Below, one piece after another: positions 11,966-24,199 of a DNA stretch of 64,000 nt (the stretch's first letter is position 1; every line of letters starts with the position of its first letter). Made by a program: the position numbers and the translations under genes. The stretch is from contig MNCI01025182.1 of assembly GCA_015680685.1 (NCBI GenBank), positions 295,408 through 359,407 on the forward strand, in the 5' to 3' direction. A model generated the notes under the pieces. It was not told the origin of the DNA. It did not search any database and saw only the letters and a list, made by a program, of their open reading frames with translations. Origin of the DNA: Gnetum montanum (taxonomy: Eukaryota > Streptophyta > Gnetopsida > Gnetales > Gnetaceae).

Positions 11966-13789
11966 AACCATTGTTGAATTTAGTCAAACCTTCAAAATAC
12001 GAGGAATTTTTTGATGAAATTGGGCTCAAATGAAAGCTTAGATGATCAAGAATAGTGTGAAATCATGAGAAGAGGATGTTGAAGCTCATAAATTTTGGAA
12101 AATGAAGAAAAATTTATTTAATGGATGAAAGCAATGAAAGATTAAGGAGTACTAAGCGGTTTACACAATGGAAAATACAAAATATAAGATTGTAGCGATG
12201 TCAAAGGTAGAGGATCTTAACTAATCAAGCCAAAAGCCATGAAAGTGGGTCCTCCCCATAGTAGGCTCATGTCACTTTTGCCCTTGCATAACCTCAAATA
12301 AGGAGTTTTTGGGCCCCATAGTTGATTTAATGATCATGACAAGTTAAGGATGAACCCAAAAGAATCCACTCAAGAATCCCAATACGCCAGACTAAGACAT
12401 AGAGCATAACATAGAACCTAGTAGTGAGGTGAGTTATGGCAGCATGGATGGATGATAGAGAAGGTGGAATGGAGTTCCAAATTAAGGTCATAAGAAGTCC
12501 CTTGTGGAATTTTGGTTAAAATGACCCAACGAGTTTCATCCTTAGTCCAAACCAAAACCATCCACTTTTAGTGACTTTGCATTTCCACTCTAAAACTAAT
12601 CCATCCACTCACGATACAAGAGTGTTCCTCTGAGACAACCACTGTTCCACAAAGAGGAGAGAGAAGTAGGAAGTAAGAGAGAGAGGACCTTAGTTAGAGT
12701 GGACCTTCAGGCATAGGTGTATGTCTTTCGAGTCCCAAAACCAATGCTTATAGCCCTTTTATTTATCCAAGGGATGTCCTTTGAATTTCCAGTATTGTGT
12801 TTGTTTATTTTTTTTATTTTTTGAAATGGGAACCACACCATGCGAGGAATTATTCATGTTAAAGGGGTGTGCTTTGAATTCCATCATTTCTATTGAATGA
12901 TGGAAACCACACAATGCAACAACGTTATTTGTCTTCCTATCATTGGTGGTATGGAATAGTGAGAAGTCTATGAAAAAACAATCAAGCACTCAAGAAAGAA
13001 TAAGATTACAAAGATTATTAAGTCCCCTTGAAGTCACACCCTTTATGAACCTTTGGATTCTTCCTAATTCCAAAACTACCAAGGTCACTAATTGATTAAA
13101 AGTTTCTTTAATGAAAAAGGGACCTAAAATTCCTAAAACAAGGAAAACCATAGAGTTCTTTGAATGGGTGGATGACATGGACTCACTACCTATCCCATGA
13201 AAAATAAACCATGTCAAAGTCATCAAACATTAGAATTCAAAAATAGAAACCAAACATTGGCAATCACACATTCAGCATAAGCCATCATTAGTAGATAGCA
13301 ATAGTAGCAGCAGCATTGTGTCTTATGAAAATAAAGCATATTTATTAGCTAAAATGAGAAAATATCACACTTAATAAAAAGAAACATAAGAAAAAAATAA
13401 AGTAAAATATATAAGAAAGTGTAAATTAATCAATAAAATTTAAACGTACTAAAAAATGGTAAAAATTTAGAAAAATTTGAAAATAAAAAATTTGTAAAAT
13501 GAAAAATGTGAAAAAAAAAAGATAGAAAAATTGAAAGGTCATGGTAATGGTTAGCATGGATGGAAATGTTCCCCATGACTAAGTTGGAAGGAGGAGATCC
13601 AAAAAATAGAATGTGGGTGTCCATTAGGTGAGGCAGTATTTACACTAGCCAATCTTGGTTCTAGAAAAGGTTTGATTTGTTGGATATTGATCAAATGCAT
13701 TTTATTTAAGCTATTAGGTTTGTAAATTATCATGGCCCAAAAAAGGAAAGGTTTAATCAATTATATAAGGTCCCTTCCACAATGTTTGA
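11966..13789 (-). other. Conserved post-pol noncoding block of element C
   Basis: Segments here recur in element B at 35640-37200 in the same order. They include GGGTCCTCCCCATAGTAGGC (about 12248), the stretch near 12700-12790 with CCAATGCTTATAGCCC, a segment near 13165-13190 also present in A, a T-rich tract (minus strand, 13550-13330) and a CATGGGGAA motif at 13569-13583. Two minus-strand frames (12989-12759 and 13226-12990) keep the same reading as B over short parts, for example ESMSS..H and SMV. It may be an untranslated region or a decayed small ORF. Confidence 0.5.
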
Positions 13790-15010
13790 GATTTTTCCTT
13801 TTGAGCTACATGTGTGGGGTTCTAGTAGAGGACCTTATCTCCTAGTTGAAACCTTACTTTCCTAATTCTAAGGTCATGGTGTTGCTTGCTGAATGCCCTA
13901 TTCACATCATTCAAAGATAAGGCCACTAAGAAATTTTCATCTAGCACGTTCAGATTGATCAATCTTTCCTTTTGTGCTACACTTAGGTTAAGGTTTAGGT
14001 CACAGGCAATTGAGAGTGTACAGAGCTCATATTGAACTAGAAGAGTTGGAAGTTTTCTATACAATAATTCATAGGGAGAATATCCAATAGGAAGTTTCCA
14101 AGTTGATCGATAAGCCCAAAGAGCATCATTAAGTTTTGTACTCCAATCCTTCCTATATTTGCTAATGGTTCATATTAATATTTTTGTAATCTCTTAATTA
14201 GTTACCTCTACTTGACCATTGGCTTGGGGGTGGTAAGTTGTTGTTAATTATGTTCTAACCCCAAGCATTACATTAATTTTCTATATCTAGCACCTATGAA
14301 ATGAGTTGCATTATTAGAAATTAGTAAACGCAACATTCCAAACCTATTCACAATATGTTGCTGTATAAATTTGGTGGCAGTAGATGATGTGCAATCTATA
14401 ATAGCTACTGCTCTATCCCATTTTGTGCAATAGTTAGTTGCTACTATAATATACATTTTCACTTTAGACATGGGTGTGATGGTACACATGAAGTCAATGC
14501 CCCATATGTCAAAAGGTTCTAGTGGTTGAATCTATTGTTGAGGACCTTGAATCCACTATTGAGGACCTTCCATATTAGCGGTCATCCTCCCATCACATTG
14601 ACAATGTTCACAAGACTTGACAAACTGGTGGGCATCCCTAAAGATTATGGGCCAATAGTACCTTGCCATTAGGATTTTTATGTCCATGCATCTCCTTGCA
14701 TAGTGGCCTCTCCAAGGTCCTTCATGAGGATCTTGGAAAACCTATAGTTGATATTTGTTAGGGACACACCAACAGATCAGGCCATTGACACACACCTTGT
14801 AAAGGTGTCCATTAATTTCCATGAAGTATTTAACTTGATGAAGAAATTATTGCTTTTTCCTAAAATCCAAGTCTTGTGGCATCTCTTTCGTGAGAAGATA
14901 TGTGAGGATTCCATTATATCATACTACTTTTTCAGGTGTGTGTTCATTTAATGCTCTAGTAAAGAGGAGTTTGTCTAGAAATTGATTAGAGAGCGAGCTT
15001 GCCTTCTTTT
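13790..15010 (-). pseudogene. Integrase of element C
   Basis: The core is open at 14489-14268, reading MSKVKMYIIVATNYCTKW, then FIQQHIVNRFG, then LISNNATHFIGARYRKLM. The first two catalytic Asp residues of the DDE triad are Asn (TNYCTKW near 14434, SNNATHF near 14310), as in element A. The C-terminal part around 13822-14064 (LNLSVAQKERLINLN, then LRIRKVRFQLGDKVLY) is the conserved end region of Gypsy integrases. Stops lie between these parts. A zinc-binding part is only vaguely visible at 14600-15000. Confidence 0.75.
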
Positions 15011-15029
15011 TGTTATCCCATGTTTAGTG

Positions 15030-15490
15030 AGAAAAATGGTCAGTGACCACATTCTCAGTTCCTTTTTGATCTACCATAGTAATATTGAGTTCCTACAAGA
15101 TCAAAAGCCACCGTATAACACAAGGGCTCACGATCAACTTATTCATAAGGAAGAAAATTATACTGTGGTCTATATGTACAAATACTTTGTAACCTAGCAC
15201 ATAATGTCTAAAATTTTCTAGTACATACACCACTACCATTATTCTTTTTCCATAGTGATGTAATTTAATTGTGCCCTCACAATGCTTCAACTCATGCAGT
15301 GGATATAGTATGAATGTTTCTTATCATCCATATGTGTGAGCATGGCTTTGAAAGCATAGTTAGATGCGTTTGTCATGATATGGAATGGTTTGGACCAATA
15401 TAGTGCTCATAGGATTGGTGTTTCTATGATTTTTTATTTTAATTATTGGAATGTGTTTTCACATTCTTTGGTCCAAATGAATGGTGCATC
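15030..15490 (-). pseudogene. RNase H domain of element C
   Basis: The stretch aligns with 5440-5840 of A: a VVYVLENFRHYVLGYKVFVHIDHS segment on the minus strand at about 15230-15150, and ENVVTDHF near 15060-15030. The frame is interrupted. It sits directly downstream of the RT part. Confidence 0.65.
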
Positions 15491-16300
15491 TTTCTTTGTA
15501 AGTTCTACAAATGGTTTAGCAATCCTAGAGAAATTTTGAATAAAGCGCTGGTAGTAATTAGTGTGTCCAAAGAATGATCGAACATCTTTGACAATCTCTA
15601 GTTGGTTTGTTCTTCCTTGGATGATCCTTATCTTTTTTGAGTCTACCTCAATCCCTTTCTACAAGATTCAATGCCCTAGCACAATTCCTTCTTGGACAAT
15701 GAGATGGCTCTTTTGCTAGTTGAGTCGTAGGTTTGTCTCAACACATCTCTTTAGTACTTGCTTAAGTTGGTCCAAGGCTTTCTCAAAGGTAGCTTCATAG
15801 GTGGAGAATTCATCCATGAAGACTTCAACACCACTATTGATTTATTGTTTAAAGATACTAAGGACCAAGCATTGAAATGTTGTAGGGGCATTGCATAGGC
15901 CAAATGGCATTTTACAATATGCAAAAGTCCCCCAAGGACTCATGAATGTTGTCTTGGCTTAGTCTTCTAGCACAATTTGGATTTGGTTATAGTCACTATA
16001 ACCATCCAAGAAACTATAATACCAATGCCTGAATATGGTGTCTAATACTTGATCCATAAATGGCAAAGGAAAATGATCTTAAATGTTGCCATATTTAACA
16101 ATCTAAAGTTAATGCAAACCTACCATTTACCATCCTTCTTTGGTATAATTACGAGTGAACTAACCCACTTACTATCCACAGTTGGATAGATACACCCTGC
16201 CTTGAGGAGTTGCTCTATTTCCTCCTTAATGATTTGCTTCAATTTGTGGTTTACTAGGCTTCATGGCTAGGTTAGTGTAGATGCAGTGTTGGCATATCCT
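15490..16300 (-). pseudogene. Reverse transcriptase of element C
   Basis: The minus-strand translation carries the RT palm: a segment near 15900 corresponding to KMPFGLCNAP of the family, and a catalytic box FMDEF at 15820-15806, where the family has FMDDF. The second catalytic Asp is thus Glu, which is not a C-to-T change and so differs from the usual decay. The thumb region near 15600-15540 reads like the FFGH.NYYQRFI motif. TAG stops are frequent. Confidence 0.8.
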
Positions 16301-16639
16301 TAGATTAATTTTTGTTAACTCTAGATATGACCAAATGAAGGATTTTAACCATTTATTTACCACTTTCAACAACTTTTCTTTTTGTTTAAGAGAAATTTTG
16401 GCATTAATGATGATCGGTTTACCACTCTTTAAAAATGCATACTCCATTCCGACTAGTAAAGTTTTTAGTTCTAAGGGATTTTTCTTGAAATGATCAAGGA
16501 TCTCCAACTCTCCCCAATAGTTATTATCATCTTCATTAGAGAGTTGGAAATGGACTTGTTCAATTTTATCCATGCCTTCTACATATGCACAAGTTAAACT
16601 CTTAATTGGCTCCATGCATATTGTGCTACTATCTAAATT

Positions 16640-17180
16640 AGCTATCAACCACAGGGTGCTCTCCTACTTTGTGGCTGCTACATATAGACACCTTTGAATA
16701 TTAATTTCTTATGCACACTGATTGCAAGCCTTAATGTATGTGCTTTTAATTGATCAAATATTTTATGCACAATTGCATTCATTATCACTATACACGATAC
16801 ATGGAATATGCTTCTTCTCAATTTTTCCTAACTCATTCTTCTTAGATATTTTAAGAGATAAGTCCCTTATATCCATTCATCCATTGATCATGCTTAACCA
16901 AGACCTTTCCATGATGATGGGAAAGTCACTGTTGTAGTTGTCCACCTTGATTACTAGAAAATTAGCAAGATAAGACCACCCAAAAACTGTGGTTACAATG
17001 TCCTCTACTAATCCCAAAGGGACCATAATCAATTGATCTTCTAATTCTAAATGGATGTTAATCTTGTTAAGAGGTGTTAGGTTCTAGGCTTTGTACATAT
17101 CATGGGAGATGAGGTTAACTCTAGAACTAGAGTCAAGAATAGCCTTGCATGGCTCTTGTCTAGCAATCTATAGAAAGATG
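16640..17180 (-). pseudogene. Retropepsin of element C
   Basis: Minus-strand AILDSSSRVNLISHDMY is readable near 17150-17105, with the catalytic Asp kept. It continues through LELEDQLIMVPLGLVED and FPIIMERSWLS near 16890 (the family has GRPWL here). The enzyme would process Gag-Pol. The adjoining minus frame 16648-16226 joins protease and RT, as in a single gag-pro-pol frame. Confidence 0.7.
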
Positions 17181-17249
17181 AGCAAACTTCCTAGATTAGA
17201 TCTTTTTGTAGGAAGGTTGCCAACCTTGATCTAGTTAGAAATAGCATGA

Positions 17250-18714
17250 GTTAGCATTATAGTGTAAATCCTAGGCAGCACTTGGTTTGAAGGGTGCTCA
17301 AAGGTATTTGATGTAGAGGATAAGGGTACTGGAGATATAGGACAATTGGTTAGAGTAGGTTGTGAGGGCTAGAGAAGACTACTGGGCTAGAAGAAAGGTC
17401 ATTTCCTTAATTGATTATCTAAACCACTTGGTTAGAAAACCAGTTGTGAGTGTACAACCCTTGTAGCATTTCATTACTATGACTATGGAGGAATTTCACC
17501 CTACATGGATGGAGTAGGAGGTAACTAAGTTGAAGGTGGAGGTGTAGGTGCAGAGGGATGTAGAGGATGATAAGGATACTAATATGGGTTTTTCCCTTTA
17601 GTAGATGGTGAATGTGTTCAGTGGTATTCTAGAGGGTAATAGTGATGTTGGAATGATGCATGACTTGTCGAACTTCTAGGGGAGATGGGTTGTTGAACAT
17701 AGTACTCATATGGATCTGGTTGCCTATAAGGGTACTGTTGCCTTGGTGATAGCATTCCCCATGACTATGGTTGGTACCACTATTGGTACTATTCATAAGG
17801 TTGTGGAGGAATTCCACTTGGACAGTAAGCTTGTTGTTGCTGGTGGAACTGTCTTGGACTGCCTTGAGGGTAAGGCAATCATCTTGAAGCTTGCCTATGT
17901 GCTAGGTGGGGGTTCAATGAGTACACTCCATATTCTTGTAAGTGTGACACCACAGGGCAACATCCCTTTGGATGTTCATATTAATAGATGTCACATTTGG
18001 TTTCATCATCAAAGTCAAACTCCACAACTTCCTCTATTGTAGCAGCTTTTCCTTACCTCTTTGGTAGGCACATTCAGCTTCTTTTTGTTGTTTACAATTA
18101 TGATCACTATTTTTCTCTTTGGATTCTTTAGCAATTTTTTAAGTGGTTTAAAAATTTTCATCCAAAGAGTCCCATAACTTATCAACCTTGTTTGAAATTT
18201 CAAAAGAAAATTTTTGGATAGGCAAGGTTTTTCTACTCATCACTTCATCAAGTGGTGACTCCTCCTTGTTACAAAATTGAACATTTCATTTTCTGATGGA
18301 TGGGTCCCTATTATACTCTTTAGCATTCTTTCTTTTTCGTAGCTCACTTTCTTCTTTTGCTAGCTACTCAATTAGCCTTTAAATTTGAGAAGCTCTCATT
18401 TCAGACAACCTTCCTTAGGCATACACCCCAAAGGTTCTCCTTATTTTTTCCCTAAGCCCATCTATGATGTGGCAAAGTTGTTCCCTCTAAGAGTAACCAT
18501 GGCTAGGACATATGTGTAGGAGTGAATAGTATCAACCCATGGTGGGATCCAAGGGTTCATGTGCTCCTTGTTTCCAGCCTTGGATTTGCCTTCTTAGATT
18601 AGACACTTTAGAGTACATTTGATATTTTTCATTGAACAGTTCTAACATGGTACTCCATCGTCAGATAGATTCCAGTTCTACAGACTAGTACCAACTTTTA
18701 GCTTCCTTAATGAG
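17250..18714 (-). pseudogene. gag: gag of element C, 5'-truncated
   Basis: From 18714 downward the capsid end, a basic linker and a zinc-knuckle-like motif (about 18010-17955) match the gag of A and B. The knuckle reads CDIY-x-YEHPKGCCP then VVSHL, with the second Cys changed to Tyr. A Pro/Gln/Tyr-rich linker follows to 17250. The first half of gag is missing because the D1 LTR begins at 18715. Confidence 0.7.
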
Positions 18715-20456
18715 TCTAATTTTGGGTACTTGGACCCTCCTCAAGCATCCCTGGAGTCTCTACCAACTCTCAGCATCCAAAACCATGAAATTTGAGCTCA
18801 AAAATCACCTTTTTGGGCCATTTTCAGTTTCATATGCTAGGATTACAATTTCATACGCTGCACAACGTATGAACAGCATAACCAAGAAAAAATGGGATAA
18901 AATAGGAATTTTTAGATAGCATCTTCAACATCTGAGCATCCCCCAGCAACAAGCAGCATTCGTACATGTTCACAAGTTTCAAAAACTTCAGTTTTGGGCT
19001 TCAAATGTGCCATTTTAGACTTCTTACACTAGGGTTATAGTTTCATACATTGCACAACGTATGAATAGTGTAACAAACCCGGACAGGCCAAAAATGGCAA
19101 CCAAACAGAGTCAAACTTTGCATCTAGGTCATCTTGGAGAGTAGGCAATAGTCAAGCAACATCAAATAGGCATCAGCGTATAAAAATGAGCTCAAAATAG
19201 GGTAGAAACACTTAGTTACGCTAGGGTTACAATTTCATACATTGCATAGCATAATGCCCAGCGTAATCAACCAAAAAAGGGCTAAAACAACATTCAAATC
19301 AGCCCAAATTTGGGACACAGAGCCCTCATGACCCATGGCATGTAGATCCACTCTTAAAATGGGTCTCATAGGTCAAAAATGGGTTCAAAATGCATTTTTT
19401 TCAGGTCATACACTATTAGTTATGCTGGCATGCTTCCAGCAGCATAAACCTAGCGTAAACACTTTCATACGCTAGATGCTAGACGCTGGACACCAGACAC
19501 TGATGCTAGAATAGGCTTCACACACATCAGAGCTAGATCCATGCATGCTGGAGGCTTTGGTAGCCCAAAAATAGCACAGAACTGTAGATCTGGAGGCCAA
19601 ACACCCAGATCCATGCTTGTACATTAACATTTGTTGCATTTTTGACATTTTTTTCAGTGTTTCAAGTTCCTACACTAGGCATTACACACACTAGCATAAG
19701 AGATCTTGGACATTGCACTATACATTGTAACAATTTCTATGCATTCTGGCCAAAACGGTCACACGCATCACCTAACCTGCATTTCCCGAGCTCGACAGCC
19801 ATGGATCTTCACACAGATCCACATCCCATGCATCAAAATCATATAACTACCCTGATTTACCACTAGATCAAGCTTGGAAAATTTGATCATAGAGCATCCT
19901 GTACACTTTGTATGCTAAACATTCCAGACAACATTTTATACATTGGGCATCAGACTTGGTTACGCTGAGCAAGGCCAATCTTGATCACGCTGCAGAACCT
20001 GCAACCAGAAACCTGGATTCCCCAGCATCCATTCACATCCATCGAGGTTGATGTCTGACTAATGGTAATCCACAACTACGTTTGACTGGTGCACATTATA
20101 ATCATTTGTAATACACATTGTTTATATTTTTGCTAGCCAATTTTCAGTTTTCACATTGTTTCCATCATTTACTTTGTTTTCACCATTTACCATTTACATT
20201 CGTTACACCTGTTATGCTTGTTTGCATTCTATTTTTTCCATTTGCATTTGTTTACACATAACCTAGTGCCATCACAATTGCGTATGCTTGGGGAAGTCCT
20301 TGTTTGATCTGCATGCAGACCATCCAAGGCACTCTACCTTCGTTATTTTTCTAGTAGGCCCTCAGGCAAAGGTAGGGTCTTACTGTTTCATTCGTAGATC
20401 TCTTGGCGTCCATTCATTCTAGCCTCTTGCCGACGATTTCGAACGGTATAGTAAAT
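18715..20456 (+). repeat. 5' LTR of D1, truncated at its start
   Basis: It aligns with the right LTR from about 240 bp inside that copy (near 26770) to its end. The junction at 18711-18716 shares GAGT between the C gag and the LTR, which fits a deletion with microhomology. The LTR is rich in the word ACGCT/AGCGT in both orientations (for example CATACGCTAGGGTT and AGCGTAAC), often as near-palindromes. Confidence 0.8.
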
Positions 20457-20457
20457 T

Positions 20458-20475
20458 GATGCTAGAAGGAGGGTA
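20458..20475 (+). other. Primer binding site of D1
   Basis: TGATGCTAGAAGGAGGGT lies just behind the LTR. D2 has TGGTACTAGAAGGAGGGT (60203-60220) at the same place. The consensus TGGTGCTAGAAGGAGGGT begins with TGG, as expected for the complement of a tRNA CCA end. I cannot name the tRNA. Confidence 0.6.
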
Positions 20476-21367
20476 TTTTCATTTGCATTTGATTTTCCTG
20501 TTCATAGCATCCCATATCTGGCATACAGTTGTTAACATCGTCCACATGCTAAACCTTGGCAAAATACCTTCCCACAGCGTCCATATGCTGATCATAGCTT
20601 TCACATGCTGCACTCCAACGTACACACACTCACATCAACCTTCAGACACTGCCCCCTACTCACTAACTTCATCTAGACTCTGTTCTTGTCTTGCACACAC
20701 TACCCTTTACTGGCACACACTGCACACATTGTCTAGACCCTGTCCACAACTAGACATGCTGCCCTCTGTTGGCACACGCTACAAACTCTATCCAGAACCT
20801 TCTCCCTGGCATACACACATTGTTCCTTAGCCTCAAACGTTGTCCATAGCACTTCGACACTACCCCTGACTTCTTATGCTACAATTCATATGTTGTCAGT
20901 TTTACACTTAGAAAATTTTTTCACATGTTGCCAGGTTCTTACGCTGGACACTTAGAAAATTTTTTTCACATGCTGCCAGGTTCTTAGGCTAGACACTTAG
21001 AAAATTTTTTCACATGCTGCCAGGTTCTTACATTGGACACTTAGAAAATTTTTTCACATGCTGCCAGGTTTTTACACTGGATACTTAGAAAAATTTTTCA
21101 CATGCTGCCAAGTTCTTATGCTAGACACTTAGAAAAGTTTTTCACATGCTACTAGGTTCTTATGCTGGACACTTAGAAATTTTTTGACAACTTAAATTTC
21201 ACACGCTGTAGATTTCACATGCTATATTTTTGCACACACTGCATACCGCATAGACTTGACACGCTGCACACTCAGCCTTGACCATATGTTGCACCCACTG
21301 CACACTTAGCCTGAAACACACTCGGCACTTGTTAGCTAGCCCGTACGCTACCCTGTCACACATCACC
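20476..21367 (+). repeat. D1 leader with 44-bp tandem repeat
   Basis: Six full copies and a partial one of a 44-bp unit (ACACTTAGAAAATTTTTT then CACATGCTGCCAGG) start at 20904, 20948, 20993, 21037, 21081, 21125 and 21169. The rest of the leader repeats CACGCTG/CATGCTG/CACACTG-like words every few tens of bases. No other gene is seen. Confidence 0.85.
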
Positions 21368-23084
21368 ATGGAGTCATCTCAAAACTCTAATGCATGCATC
21401 TTCGTAATCCTCACATAGGAATAGTACAACTTTATCTATGTGAAGATTCAAGCCAACCTTCCCCTTGACACCACAAAATAGGAGGCAAAACGAAACTTCG
21501 AGTGCATATACATGGGAGGTCATGAATTCGTCCCCTTTATATATGACATCATCCTCCTTTCTGAGTCTCACCACCAACTCATCTCTTAGCTCCTTCTAGC
21601 AAGGAGCCAAAACACACGGTGACCCACTGAGGAGCCCCAAAACCAGCATGATGTAGATGACTTCAAGGCACAATTTGAACTTGAGGATTCATACCACACC
21701 CTTAGTCCCCGTACCCATGTTAACCCATCGTTCCACTCATGCATGGGACAGAAGATTCATCTTCATGTGTCCACGAGCATGCAAGCACTAGTGTCCCGAC
21801 ATGGACTACCCATGTCCACGTCCACCCAGTACATGCTGCTAGTGCAAACACATGGGACCACTTTCATTACATCAACCCCACACATTTAGTGTGTCACCCC
21901 ATAGTTAGTGGCTAGACAAGGAACCACACACCTTGTTCAACAACCCACTTACTTTAGCATGCCACACCCTGTAATCCCAACTCCGAACATTGCTCCATAG
22001 TAGCAACTAATGACACAATCTCCCCAACCAACTAATCTACCTACCGCTCAAGAGTGGGCAGAAGCAAAACAATGGATGCAAGCATTAGCTGACAAGGAAA
22101 AGCACCTCAAAACCACCAACACCGAAGCAGTTAAAGTACTGGACTTCTACCACGATGATCCAATTAACTCTTCAGTGCTACCATTAGCTTTACCCAAGGG
22201 AATTGCACTACCCCAATTAACCAAGTACAATGGGAAGGAAGATCTAAACGCTCACTTAGTCATGTTTCAATCAGAAAATCTATTGCTTCAAGCTTGGCCC
22301 CACGCAATCTTGCGCATGTTCGCTATATCCTTAATGGGCATAGCCTTAGACTAGTACTTAGCCCTGCCATGTAACTCCATATCATCTCTTGAGGATCTGT
22401 TACACTAATCCATTACCAGGTTTAAGTACAACCTGAAGCTTGAAGCAACACTAGACACTCTAATACAGGTGAAATAAGCACCACTTGAGCCTATGCAGAA
22501 GTTCATCCAACGATGCAGTGCAGCCCTTAACGAACTTCATGAGCCCATCCTTGAAATGTATTTGCTTATAATTTTGAAGGGAGCTATGAATGACTTTGTT
22601 AAGTCAAAGCTATACTACCTAAGCACTCAAACGTTGAGCCAAGCGTTCACACAGATCAAGAACATAGAACAAGCTACACAAACCAGTAATGATCCAACCT
22701 ATGTGGCTTACAAAAATGAACATGTTGCCAATTAAAAGACAACATCACCAACTATAGCCACAAGCACAAAAACCATAAACACCAGTACCAACCTGACCAC
22801 AACGACAACAGCCATACCACAGTCCCACTTTTAGTGCAAGGATCACTCTAAGTACACCCCACTACTTGCACGACCTTCTAAACTACTAAAGAAACTCCTT
22901 AAATCTAGGAAAATCCAATACAAACACGTAGCAGAGAATGCTCACCATTGACACGACAGGTACTGCGAGCTACTAAGGAACCCCACCTTAGTGGAACCAA
23001 ATGAGCCTCCAGTTCCACGACATTTCAACTTAGACTAATTCTGTCACTACCACTAAATGTCTGATCACAACACCGACACCTATC
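21368..23084 (+). pseudogene. gag: gag of D1
   Basis: The start is set at ATG 21368 because the following residues align with D2 gag (61450 onward), for example YNFI..KI, EAKR.FE and SYDQI-like segments. The capsid part is open at 22010-22354 (WAEAKQWMQALADKEKHLKT, then YHDDPINSS, then LPLALPKGIALPQLTKYNG) and at 22493-22735 (FIQRCSAALNELHEP, then GAMNDFVKSKLYYL). This is the Retrotrans_gag fold region. Stops are far fewer than in A or C, so D1 is younger or decayed less. Near 22810-23050 the nucleocapsid region is disrupted. Confidence 0.8.
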
Positions 23085-23876
23085 ATGCATTATAGGGATG
23101 ATCTACAAGAAATGATAGAACGGGGCCAACTAAACATCAACACCCTAAATCAACCTAGTACAAATAATGCCTCCTATGTCATAAACTCTATTGGCATAGA
23201 TAGTAAGCCTAAACCTATGTGGAAACCTTTTGTGATCCGTGTGCCTCCCAGCAAGGCAACAATCCCCTCTACCTCCATGAGAAAGAGGCCTCCCATCGTC
23301 ATCAAGGTGCCACCTAGAGCACTGATGAAACCTTTCGTGGTCAAAGTACCACCACCTCACACATCTGCTAAGATGTTAAACTGGCAAGATTTAATGCAAT
23401 CCCGAGCACCAAAGACACCCTTTATGGAAAAAGCATCACCACAGTTGTTCGCTAAAATGTTAAACTGGAAGAAAGTGTCATCATCCGCTAATATGTTAAA
23501 CTAGCAAGCATCCCCGCAGTCATCCGCTAAGACATTAAACTGGAAGGAAGCGTCATCGTTCGCTAAGATGTTAAACTGGCAAACACCCCAATCATCGCAG
23601 GCAATGTTTGTTAAGACGTTAAACTGGCATGATGCACCAACGACAATAGCAAAGAAACCTTTCATTATCAAGGTGCCACAACAAGCTAGTCAAACAACAA
23701 TGACACCTCCTAAACTACCATTTTTCATAAAGGTGCCACCATGCAATGGCCCCTCACCTACCCAAAGCCCAAACGTAGGCAACATAGGTAAGCAAACCAA
23801 ATGGCAACAGAAGAGGATGAATGAACAACGAATAACACCCATAGCCAAAGTAAAGGCCACACCTAGTACACAGTAA
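23085..23876 (+). pseudogene. gag-protease linker of D1 with iterated peptides
   Basis: Two peptide words recur in an almost open frame. K-PFVIKVPP-like units occur at about 23226, 23290, 23330, 23658 and 23720. AKMLNW units are encoded at 23367, 23451, 23487, 23526, 23562 and 23610, and all their spacings (84, 36, 39, 36, 48) are multiples of three, so the repeat grew while the frame was translated. D2 has the PFVI.VP units (about 63528, 63594, 63635) but no clear AKMLNW units. Possibly a spacer or binding motif between Gag and protease. Confidence 0.75.
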
Positions 23877-24199
23877 CCGAATGCTAGGGGCCCTGACCCT
23901 AATCCCAAATAAACCAAGCCCAAGCCCTTGACCCATACAGAGGCGACCAACACAATGACAAATAACAAAGAGTTTGTAGCTACACTGGCCTAGGTGAAAC
24001 AAACGCTCAAACAAAAGAACACAACCATGAGCTTGTACGACTTGGTCATGACTTCAGCCACTCACCGCGAAGCCTTGGCTCAAAAATTAGCATCCATTCC
24101 TATTATAGAGGACATCCCTGCTAACATGGAATCCATCTGTGCAACGATTTCACAACACACACTACAAGGATTGGGTTCAAACACCTTAGCCTTTTGTGA

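Larger units (their letters stand above)
7728..18714 (-). mobile_element. Element C: decayed Ty3/Gypsy (Tat/Athila-like) element with extra ORF2
   Basis: Read on the minus strand the order is truncated gag (18714-17250), protease, RT, RNase H, integrase, conserved noncoding block, internal promoter-like site, ORF2 (11498-8654) and 3' LTR (8404-7728). The 5' LTR, primer site and start of gag are missing: the capsid sequence stops at 18714 where the D1 LTR begins. It is of the same lineage as A and B (same gag, protease, pol and post-pol block), but only C still carries ORF2. An extra ORF between integrase and 3' LTR is known for Tat and Athila elements. Confidence 0.85.

Noticed and set aside
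20904-21186. Regularly spaced repeat as a CRISPR array
   Set aside because: The 44-bp units are directly tandem without unique spacers and lie in a plant retroelement leader.
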